Of a stretch of DNA of 64,000 nucleotides, positions 57,856 through 64,000 are shown in pieces. The DNA is from Haloferax sulfurifontis ATCC BAA-897. GTDB taxonomy: Archaea; Halobacteriota; Halobacteria; Halobacteriales; Haloferacaceae. Location of the stretch: the NCBI RefSeq assembly GCF_000337835.1, contig NZ_AOLM01000027.1, positions 245,354-309,353 of the forward strand, given 5' to 3'. The position numbers and the translations under genes are program-made. The notes beneath the pieces are model-generated. The model was not told the DNA's origin. It made no database searches and saw only the letters and a list, made by a program, of their open reading frames with translations. Position 1 is the first letter of the stretch. Each line of letters begins with the position of its first letter.

Positions 57856-58635
57856 ATGAATGACGGATGGAACATCGTCGTCTGCGTCAAGCAGGTTCCC
57901 GATGCGGACGACGTCACGATAGACCCCGATACGGGGACGTTGAACCGCTCCGACGCGCCGGCGGTGCTGAACAAGCCCGACCACAACGCCGTCGAGTCCG
58001 CGCTCGCGCTCCGCGACGCCGTCGGCGGGACCGTGACCGCGGTCACGATGGGGCCGCCGCCGGCCAGCGCCGTCCTACAGGCGGCCGTCGCCGCGGGCGC
58101 GGACGGCGGCGTCCTGCTCACCGACCGCGCGTTCGGCGGGAGCGACACGTGGCCCACGAGCCTCGCGCTCGCGCGGGCGGCCGAAGAACTCGACGCCGAC
58201 GTGGTCATCTGCGGCGAAGAGAGCACCGACTCCTCGACCGGACAGGTGCCGCCGGGCATCGCCGCCCACAACGGCTGGGCGCAACTCACCTACACCGAGT
58301 CCGTCGACCCCCGACCCGACGAGGGCGTCCTCGTCGGCACGCGGGACGTCGAAGGCCGCTACGAGCGCGTCGCCGCCGCGCTCCCCGTCGTCGTGGCGAT
58401 GGTGTTCGGCGCGAACGACCCGCGACCCGCCGGCTTACACCGGAAGATATTCGCCGAGACCGAGTTCGAACCCGTCCAGTGGACCGCGTCCGACCTCGGC
58501 ATCGAAGACCGGGTCGGCCTCGCCAACCCGCCGACGAAGGTCGGCGGGATGGACACCGCCTCGCCGGTCGAACGCGAGCGGACGCGCGTCGACAGCGTCG
58601 AAGCCCTCTACGACCACCTCGCGGAGGTGCTCTAG
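57856..58635 (+). CDS. etfB: Electron transfer flavoprotein beta subunit (FixA-like)
   Basis: 259 residues from the ATG at 57856 (MNDGWNIVVCVKQVPD). ETF-beta signatures are VVCVKQVPDADDVTIDPDTGTLNR, NKPDHNAVESALALRD, VDADVVICGEESTDSSTGQVPPGIA and the C-terminal recognition loop. It forms the AMP- and FAD-binding heterodimer with etfA and passes electrons from dehydrogenases to the membrane. It is the first gene of an etfBA-fixCX operon. Confidence 0.92.
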   Translation: MNDGWNIVVCVKQVPDADDVTIDPDTGTLNRSDAPAVLNKPDHNAVESALALRDAVGGTVTAVTMGPPPASAVLQAAVAAGADGGVLLTDRAFGGSDTWPTSLALARAAEELDADVVICGEESTDSSTGQVPPGIAAHNGWAQLTYTESVDPRPDEGVLVGTRDVEGRYERVAAALPVVVAMVFGANDPRPAGLHRKIFAETEFEPVQWTASDLGIEDRVGLANPPTKVGGMDTASPVERERTRVDSVEALYDHLAEVL

Positions 58636-59667
58636 ATGAGCGCCGCGAGCGGGCCGGAAATCGACGTCGCCGACTACCGGGACGTCTGGGTGTTCGTCGA
58701 ACAGCACGAGGGTGAGGCCGCGCCGGTGTCGTGGGAACTCCTCGCGAAGGGGCGCGAACTCGCAGACGAGACGGGCGAGTCGCTCGTCGCGCTCGTCGTG
58801 GGCGACGATGTCGCCCATCTCGCCGAGGAGGCGGTGACCCGCGGGGCCGACCGCGCGCTCCTCGCCGACGACCCGGTGTTCGAACCGTACCGCGCCGACC
58901 CCTACGGCGAGCAGTTCCGCGCGCTCGTCGAGGCGCGCAAGCCGAGCATCGTCCTCATCGGCGGGACCCACACCGGCCGCGACTTCGCGGGTCGGGTCGC
59001 CGTGCCCGCCCACGCCGGCCTCACGGCCGACTGCACCGAACTCGCCGTCGACGAGGCGGGGCTTCTCCTCGCGAGCCGACCGACGTTCGGCGGGAGCGCC
59101 ATGGCGACCATCAAGTGCCCCGCCCACCGCCCGCAGATGGCGACGGTCCGCGCCGGGGTGTTCGACGCCGGCGAACCCGCCGAATCGACCGAGAACGCGG
59201 CCGACGCCGTCGAATCGGTCGAAGTCGTCGTCGCCGAGGAAGACACGCTCTCGACCGTCCTCGAACGGGTCGTCGGGGGCGTCGTCGACATCACCGACGC
59301 GGACGTCATCGTCGCCGGCGGCGCGGGCTGTGAGGGCGACGTGACGCCGCTGGTCGAACTCGCGGAGGCGCTCGGCGGCGAAGTCGCCGCCACCCGCGCC
59401 GCCGTCGAGGAGGGCTGGGTCGAACCCGCGCGACAGGTCGGCCAGACGGGCAAGACCGTCCGGCCACAGCTCTACATCGCCGCGGGCATCTCGGGGGCGG
59501 TCCAGCACCTCGAAGGGATGAACGGGAGCGACGTGGTCGTCGCCGTCAACACCGACCCCAACGCGCCCATCTTCGAACACGCCGACTACGGCATCGTCGG
59601 CGACCTCCACGAGGTGCTTCCCGCGCTGACTGCGATGGTCCGCGAGAAGCGGGAGGTGGCGGCATGA
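58636..59667 (+). CDS. etfA: Electron transfer flavoprotein alpha subunit (FixB-like)
   Basis: 343 residues, starting directly after the etfB stop. The N-terminal domain resembles VWVFVEQHEGEAAPVSWELLAKG; the C-terminal FAD domain has GGGAGC-like AGGAGCEGDV, EVAATRAAVEEGWVEPARQVGQTGKTVRPQLYIAAGISGAVQH and AVNTDPNAPIFEHADYGIVGDLHEVLPAL. It binds FAD and, with etfB, feeds FixCX. ATGA overlap joins it to fixC. Confidence 0.93.
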   Translation: MSAASGPEIDVADYRDVWVFVEQHEGEAAPVSWELLAKGRELADETGESLVALVVGDDVAHLAEEAVTRGADRALLADDPVFEPYRADPYGEQFRALVEARKPSIVLIGGTHTGRDFAGRVAVPAHAGLTADCTELAVDEAGLLLASRPTFGGSAMATIKCPAHRPQMATVRAGVFDAGEPAESTENAADAVESVEVVVAEEDTLSTVLERVVGGVVDITDADVIVAGGAGCEGDVTPLVELAEALGGEVAATRAAVEEGWVEPARQVGQTGKTVRPQLYIAAGISGAVQHLEGMNGSDVVVAVNTDPNAPIFEHADYGIVGDLHEVLPALTAMVREKREVAA

Positions 59668-61023
59668 GCAACGAGGCGACCACGGCCGGCGGCCTGCAAG
59701 GCCCGACCCTCCGGACCGAGACGCCGAACTACGACGACGCGTTCGACGCCGTCGTCGTCGGTGCCGGTCTCGCTGGAACTGCCGCGGCGCTGACGATGGC
59801 CCGCGACGGCCTCGACGTGCTGATGCTCGAACGCGGCCCCGCGCCGGGGACGAAGAACGTCTTCGGCGGCGTGCTCTACACGCCGACGATTCGGGAGCTA
59901 GTCGACATCGACGGCGCGCCGCTCGAACGCTACGTCGCCGAGAAGCGCTTCTCGATACTCTCGTCGGACGGCGACGAGACCGCGGTTTCGATGCGGCCCG
60001 GAGCGTGGCGCGACGAGCCCCACAACGACTCCTACACCGTCCTCAGACGGCGGTTCGACGAGTGGTTCGCGAAGCAGGCGGTCGAGGCCGGCGCGACGCT
60101 CGTCACCGAGACGACGGTCACGGGCCTCCTCCGCGACGGCGGCGCGGTCGTCGGCGTGACGACCGACCGCCCGGACGGGGAGATTCACGCCCCGGTCGTC
60201 GTGCTCGCCGAGGGGGCGAACTCGCTTGTGAGCGAGGGCGCGGCTCAAGGAACGCCCCGAGCGCGACGCGGTCGCGGTGTCGGTCAAAGAGGTGTTCAAA
60301 CTCGACCGCGACACCATCGACGACCGCTTCCGACTCGACGGCGACGCCGGCGCGGCCTACCAGTACTTCGGCGAGGGGGCCGTCGGCGGCGGCTTCGTCT
60401 ACACGAACAAGCGCTCCGTGAGCGTCGGGGTCGTCTACCGCGTCGAAGACGCCGCGGCCGGCCAGACGCCCGAGGCGACGCTCGACGCCTTCGAGTCGCA
60501 CCCGGCGGTCGCCCCGCTCATCCGCGGCGGCCGCCGCATCGAGTACAGCGCCCACGTCGTCCCCGAGGGCGGCGCTCGCGCGATGCCCGACCTCGTCCAC
60601 GACGGCGCGGTCGTCGTCGGCGACGCCGCCGGCCTCGTGTTGAACAGCGGCGTCCACCTCGAGGGGACGAACATGGCCGTCGAGAGCGGCTACCACGCCG
60701 GGAAGGCCATCGCGGCCGCGCTGGCGGACGGCCGGAGCGACGCCGAGGCGCTCGCCGCCTACGCACGGGACCTCGACCAGTCGTTCGTGGTCGAGAACCT
60801 CCGGCACTACGACTGGTTCCAGCGGACTATCGCGGCCGACCGGCAGTTCCTCTTCGAGGACCTGCCGCGCGCGTTGGCCAGCGCCGAGACGGAGTACTTC
60901 AAGATGGACCGCGCGTCGAAAGACGAACACACGGGCGCGGCCCGCGACCACCTCGTCGCCGCCGCGGGCGGCTGGTTCGGCGCGGCGAAACGCGCCTGGC
61001 GCTTCCGGAGGATGTTATCATGA
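59664..61023 (+). pseudogene. fixC: FixC-like FAD-dependent ETF-quinone oxidoreductase, frameshifted
   Basis: The first part from 59664 shows the FAD-binding DAVVVGAGLAGTAAALTMARDGLDVLMLERG and NVFGGVLYTPTI. At about 60236 the frame breaks. The rest, including GDAAGLVLNSGVHLEGTNMAVESGYHAGKAI, continues in another frame from about 60238 to the stop at 61023. Inserting two bases (CG) at GAGGGCG would restore a smooth join, LVSERARLKERPERDAV. The two parts together make about 450 residues, the normal FixC length. Either the gene is inactive or the sequence has a two-base error. It would pass electrons from ETF to quinone with FixX. Confidence 0.85.
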
Positions 61024-61331
61024 GCACCGCACAACCCCACGTCCCAGACGTGAGCATCGAAGACCGTCTGTACACGGTCAAGTACCGCGACACCGGCGAG
61101 TCACACCTCGGCGTCGAGAACCCGGACGTCTGCGCCGACTGCACCACCAACGAGTGCACCTCGGTCTGTCCCGCGGCGGTGTGGACAGTCGACCCGGACG
61201 GCGACGGCGTGCCGTCTATCGCCTACGAGAACTGTCTGGAGTGTGGGACCTGCCGCTACGGCTGTCCGTACGACAACGTCGAGTGGAGCTACCCGAAGAC
61301 CGGCGGCGGCGTCGTGTTCAAGCAGGGCTGA
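61020..61331 (+). CDS. fixX: Ferredoxin-like protein FixX
   Basis: 103 residues. CADCTTNECTSVCPAAVW and CLECGTCRYGCPYDN provide cysteines for an iron-sulphur cluster; the first set has fewer canonical spacings than a bacterial ferredoxin, typical of FixX. It forms the Fe-S subunit of the ETF-quinone oxidoreductase. The ATG overlaps the fixC stop (ATGA), so the operon is intact after the fixC frameshift. Confidence 0.9.
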   Translation: MSTAQPHVPDVSIEDRLYTVKYRDTGESHLGVENPDVCADCTTNECTSVCPAAVWTVDPDGDGVPSIAYENCLECGTCRYGCPYDNVEWSYPKTGGGVVFKQG

Positions 61332-61571
61332 GGACCCACACCCTCAATTTTTAGGGGCTCGATGCCTCTCCCTCCCCAAATAAGATATAGTTGAACGACC
61401 GATATGTTCTCGGGGACGTGACTGATGTCAGATGAGTGTTTTCGATTGAACCTGGGGGAACAGACCGGTGTCGACGAAGTGGTGCTCGGCTTTCGAAAAG
61501 GAGGTCAGTACTACGAACTGTGATATTGGAACCACCGCTCCAAGCAGAGATCCGAAAAGACGTGACACAAT
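61332..61571. other. Low-GC gap at the edge of a small insertion
   Basis: About 240 bases of clearly lower GC, with AT-rich patches (CAATTTTTAGG at about 61351 and AAATAAGATATAGTT at about 61377). No protein frame looks real. It marks the transition from the etf operon into an inserted segment that ends near the tRNA-Lys gene. Confidence 0.45.
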
Positions 61572-62006
61572 CTACGCCCGGACGCTGTTGACCCAACTGT
61601 CAAGTTGGAAGTCATCAGCCCAATTGATGTTTGGAGACTTCTTACGGGCCTGTTCAACACGGAGGCCCATAGACGTATCTGGTGCTTCGTTGATTGGTAC
61701 GACGTACGATTCTTCGAGTTCAGGGGAGTAAACTGCGAAGAGGTCTATCTGCCCATCGTACCCCTCCTTCTTCACTCGTCGGGTGAGAGTGCCCGAGCTA
61801 CGAGTTTCAAACTGAACCCTCCCATTTGTCAGTCGACCAGTTTTCACTTGAACACGATGAAATTCTCCGGCTATCTCTACGACGTAATCGTACCGTTCGT
61901 TATCACCAAACGGCTCTAACACGGTGACGCCATAACGAGTGAATTCGAAGAGAATCGCGGCCTCACTAGACTGTCCCCGTTGCTTTGGGTGACTAATCTC
62001 GTCCAT
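61572..62006 (-). CDS. PD-(D/E)XK nuclease, group-I-intron-endonuclease-like
   Basis: 144 residues from the ATG at 62006 (MDEISHPKQRGQSSEAAILFEFTRYG). The N-terminal Glu helix QSSEAAILFEF, then PFGDNERYDYVVEIAGEFHRVQVKTGRL, form the PD-(D/E)XK core (Asp in RYD, Gln-Val-Lys after a beta strand); this matches PDDEXK_5 proteins related to group I intron endonucleases, by memory. Base composition is lower in GC than the neighbours, suggesting transfer. No intron is adjacent, though a tRNA-Lys gene with an archaeal intron lies 260 bases away. Its DNA target is unknown. Confidence 0.75.
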   Translation of the reverse strand: MDEISHPKQRGQSSEAAILFEFTRYGVTVLEPFGDNERYDYVVEIAGEFHRVQVKTGRLTNGRVQFETRSSGTLTRRVKKEGYDGQIDLFAVYSPELEESYVVPINEAPDTSMGLRVEQARKKSPNINWADDFQLDSWVNSVRA

Positions 62007-62146
62007 AGCCCCACAACGTATCAGTTCGACAAGAGCGACAGCCACGGAGTGGAAGTAGTCAACGCGATTCGCAATACGGCTTGGTGAAGCTATCGCTCGT
62101 GACGTAAGAACGGTAAAGCCGTGTCACTCCGCACGAACTTCGTCGC

Positions 62147-62173
62147 AGAAACGGGCAGGGAGGGACTTGAACC
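62147..62173. repeat. Duplicated tRNA-Lys 3' end (att-like)
   Basis: Twenty-seven bases at 62147-62173 match 62259-62285, the 3' end of tRNA-Lys plus five flanking bases, with one mismatch. The copies are in the same orientation, 112 bases apart. This is what an excised or decayed integrative element leaves behind at a tRNA gene. Confidence 0.7.
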
Positions 62174-62263
62174 GAGCCCAGACGTGCTCGCTTCGCTGTG
62201 CGCGACTGGTCGGGTTCAATCTCTCGAAGCCGTTTCACTCTTCACAGTTGTTCGGAGTAGAAA

Positions 62264-62371
62264 CGGGCTGGGAGGGACTTGAACCCCCGACCGTCTGGTG
62301 TCTTCCGAAACCACGCGACTCGCGTAGTCCCGCTAAAAGCCAGACGCTCTGCCTAACTGAGCTACCAGCCC
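62264..62371 (-). tRNA. tRNA-Lys (anticodon TTT) with a 34-base intron
   Basis: On the minus strand the acceptor GGGCTGG pairs with CCAGCCC, discriminator G. The D-arm and T-arm (GGGGG-TTCAAGT-CCCTC) are normal. The anticodon stem TCTGG/CCAGA would enclose CTTTTAA after splicing. An intron (62300-62333) lies at the usual 37/38 site. The bulge-helix-bulge is textbook: CTTT pairs with GAAG as a four-base helix between two three-base bulges, and the intron closes its own stem. It is not a pseudogene. Confidence 0.93.
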
Positions 62372-62457
62372 TCAGCGAGTTCTTAAGTGGGGATACTGAT
62401 AAGCGTTTATTTTCGCCGCCCCCTCCTGCTTTGTACCCCGTTCCCGTCCCCCACGAT

Positions 62458-63702
62458 ATGGACCTTCGCGACTTCGTGGACGCGCTCCTCCGGTTCGAGA
62501 GCGTCGCCCGCGCCGAGGCCCCCGCCCAGCAGTGGGTCAAGAACCGACTGCACGACTCCGAGTTCGACACCTACGAGTGGACCGCCGACCCGGCGCGGCT
62601 GGCCGGCCATCCGTCGTTCCCCGACGACCCCGACGACATCGACACCGCGAACCGCCCGAGCGTCGCCGGCGTCTTCGAGTTCGGCGACCCCGACGCGGGC
62701 CGGACGCTCGTCCTCAACGGCCACGTCGACGTGGTGCCAGCCGACAGGGAGTTGTGGTCCCACGACCCGTTTTTACCCGACTGGGACGACGACGCGGGCA
62801 CCGTCAGCGCCCGCGGCGCGGCCGACATGAAGGCGGGGCTCGCGGCGTGCGTCTTCGCCGCGCTCGACCTCCGCGACGCCGTCGAGGCTGGCGACCTCGC
62901 CCTCGACGGGCGGGTCGTCGTCGAGAGCGTCGCCGGCGAGGAAGACGGCGGCATCGGGGCCGCGGCGGCCGCGATCGACAATCCCTATCCGTTCGAGCGG
63001 GACGCCGCGCTCGTCGCCGAACCGACGCGGCTCAAGCCGGTCGTCGCCACCGAGGGGTCGGTGATGAAGCGACTCCACCTGACCGGGCGGACGGCGCACG
63101 CGGCCTCGCGGTGGCGCGGGGTCGACGTTATCGAGAAGTTCGAGGCGATTCGGGAGGCGTTTTTCGACCTCGAAGCGGAGCGGACCGACGCGGTCTCCCA
63201 CCCGCGTTTCGACTACCCGATTCCGTGGCCGGTCTGCGTCGGCCGCCTCGAGGCGGGGTCGTGGGCGTCGAGCGTCGCGGGGACGCTCACCGCGGAGTGG
63301 CGACTCGGCGTCGCGCCGGGCGAGACGGTCGCCGAGGTCGAAGCCGCGTTCGAGGAGCGACTGGCGCGCGTCGTCGCCGACGACGAGTGGCTCTCGGCGC
63401 ACCCGCCGGCGTTCGAGCGGTTTTCGGTGCAGTTCGAGCCGGCCGAAACCGACGCCGACGAGCCGGTCGTAGAGGCGTTGCGGGCGGCGCTTCGGGCCGA
63501 CGGCCGCGACGACGAGCCGGTCGGCGCGACCTACGGCGCGGACTCGCGGCACTACGTCGAGGCGGGAATTCCGACGGTGCTGTTCGGACCCGGAAACATC
63601 GACCACGCGCACTTTCCGGACGAGACCGTCGAGTGGGCGGAAGTCGAGGTGGCGCGGGACGTGATTGGCGAGACGGCGACGCGGTTCCTTCAGTCGAGGT
63701 AG
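62458..63702 (+). CDS. M20-family peptidase/deacylase
   Basis: 414 residues from the ATG at 62458 (MDLRDFVDALLRFESVARAEAP). Metal ligands of the ArgE/DapE/CPG2 family appear as LNGHVDVVPADR (His, Asp), ARGAADMKAGLAACV (Asp), AGEEDGGIGA (Glu-Glu) and, near the end, GPGNIDHAHFPDE (His). The dimerisation lid lies in between. It could deacetylate amino acids or cleave dipeptides. Third-position GC returns to the high host level here. A TTTATTTT box is 45 bases upstream. It converges on the last gene. Confidence 0.9.
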   Translation: MDLRDFVDALLRFESVARAEAPAQQWVKNRLHDSEFDTYEWTADPARLAGHPSFPDDPDDIDTANRPSVAGVFEFGDPDAGRTLVLNGHVDVVPADRELWSHDPFLPDWDDDAGTVSARGAADMKAGLAACVFAALDLRDAVEAGDLALDGRVVVESVAGEEDGGIGAAAAAIDNPYPFERDAALVAEPTRLKPVVATEGSVMKRLHLTGRTAHAASRWRGVDVIEKFEAIREAFFDLEAERTDAVSHPRFDYPIPWPVCVGRLEAGSWASSVAGTLTAEWRLGVAPGETVAEVEAAFEERLARVVADDEWLSAHPPAFERFSVQFEPAETDADEPVVEALRAALRADGRDDEPVGATYGADSRHYVEAGIPTVLFGPGNIDHAHFPDETVEWAEVEVARDVIGETATRFLQSR

Positions 63703-64000
63703 TCGTCGAGGGCGTCGGCGACCACGTCGCCGGGGGGCGCGTCTTCGAGCGAGGCGCGGCGGCGGAGTTCGAGGTAGACGTCGGCCGGGAGCGTCACGTC
63801 AAGCGTGCCGATATCGACGCCGTGGTCGGCGAGCGCGTCCACGACGGGCGTGCCGTCGTTGACCTCGCTGGCGAGCCGGCGGACCTCGCGGACGGTCAGT
63901 CCGGCGTCGAGCGTCGCCCACGCGAGGTGGAGCCGGGCGTCGCCGGAGACGCGGGCGATGTGCTTGGCGGCCGTGGGGGCGATGCGGCCGCGGGCGACGT
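63690..64000 (-). CDS. DUF7119-like protein, truncated by the window end
   Basis: The open frame runs off the end of the window; 103 codons are visible to the stop at 63690, which overlaps the M20 gene by 13 bases. The sequence VARGRIAPTAAKHIARVSGDARLHLAWATLDAGLTVREVRRLASEVNDGTPV looks like a ParB-related helix bundle and the C-terminus is a ribbon-helix-helix-like end (LDVTLPADVYLELRRRASLEDAPPGDVVADALDDYL). I recall this as DUF7119. DNA binding is plausible. Confidence 0.6.
   Translation of the reverse strand, partial: VARGRIAPTAAKHIARVSGDARLHLAWATLDAGLTVREVRRLASEVNDGTPVVDALADHGVDIGTLDVTLPADVYLELRRRASLEDAPPGDVVADALDDYLD

Overview
The window is haloarchaeal chromosome, most likely from Haloferax or a close relative. 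The DNA is GC-rich with strong third-position GC. Proteins are acidic, promoters are TTTAWA-like boxes about 25 bases before leaderless starts, signal peptides are Tat type, and many genes belong to haloarchaea-only families. The genus is inferred from the combination of gene order (aIF2gamma/RpoE1/Spt4/S24e/Kae1-Bud32, then the PitA, MoaE, S19e and PDCD5 neighbourhood) and was not checked by a database search.

Layout. 1-10.7 kb: core information processing. A plus-strand run carries aIF2gamma, a PIN nuclease, Rpo7 (RpoE1), Spt4, GTP-dependent dephospho-CoA kinase, S24e and a Kae1-Bud32 fusion, followed by ITPase and small proteins. 10.8-13.5 kb: a tupABC-type tungstate uptake operon. 13.8-19.1 kb: TrkA-like protein, membrane proteins, a methyltransferase, an MFS transporter interrupted by one in-frame TAG, and a pectinesterase that is unusual for this setting. 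19.1-23.9 kb: a lower-GC accessory island ending at tRNA-Thr. It holds a DNA methyltransferase operon facing a small HTH regulator across a perfect palindrome, then a 636-residue orphan protein that I propose is the cognate restriction enzyme. 24.1-46.9 kb: mostly housekeeping genes (NAD synthase, LysS, UMP kinase, MoaE, ThiL, two M50 membrane proteases, a PitA/HemQ-type heme protein, PhoX-like phosphatase), with tRNA-Gly embedded in an array of hairpin repeats. 47-57 kb: S19e, PDCD5-like protein, PP-loop ATPase, HisS, TruA, stress protein and peptidases. 57.8-61.3 kb: an etfBA-fixCX electron-transfer operon whose fixC is frameshifted. 61.3-62.4 kb: a small low-GC insertion with a PD-(D/E)XK nuclease gene beside an intron-containing tRNA-Lys. 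The window closes with an M20 peptidase and a truncated DUF7119-like gene.

Main themes for follow-up. (1) The 19.3-23.6 kb restriction-modification-like module, with its symmetric operator and an enzyme I cannot assign to a family. (2) All three tRNA genes have island- or scar-like flanks: tRNA-Thr borders the methyltransferase island, while tRNA-Gly and tRNA-Lys have duplicated ends nearby. (3) A family of intergenic palindromes changes its stems in a compensatory way but keeps GA-rich or GAA/TTC loops. (4) Two apparent gene inactivations (MFS transporter, fixC) and a remodelled pitA tail suggest recent local decay or base-call problems.
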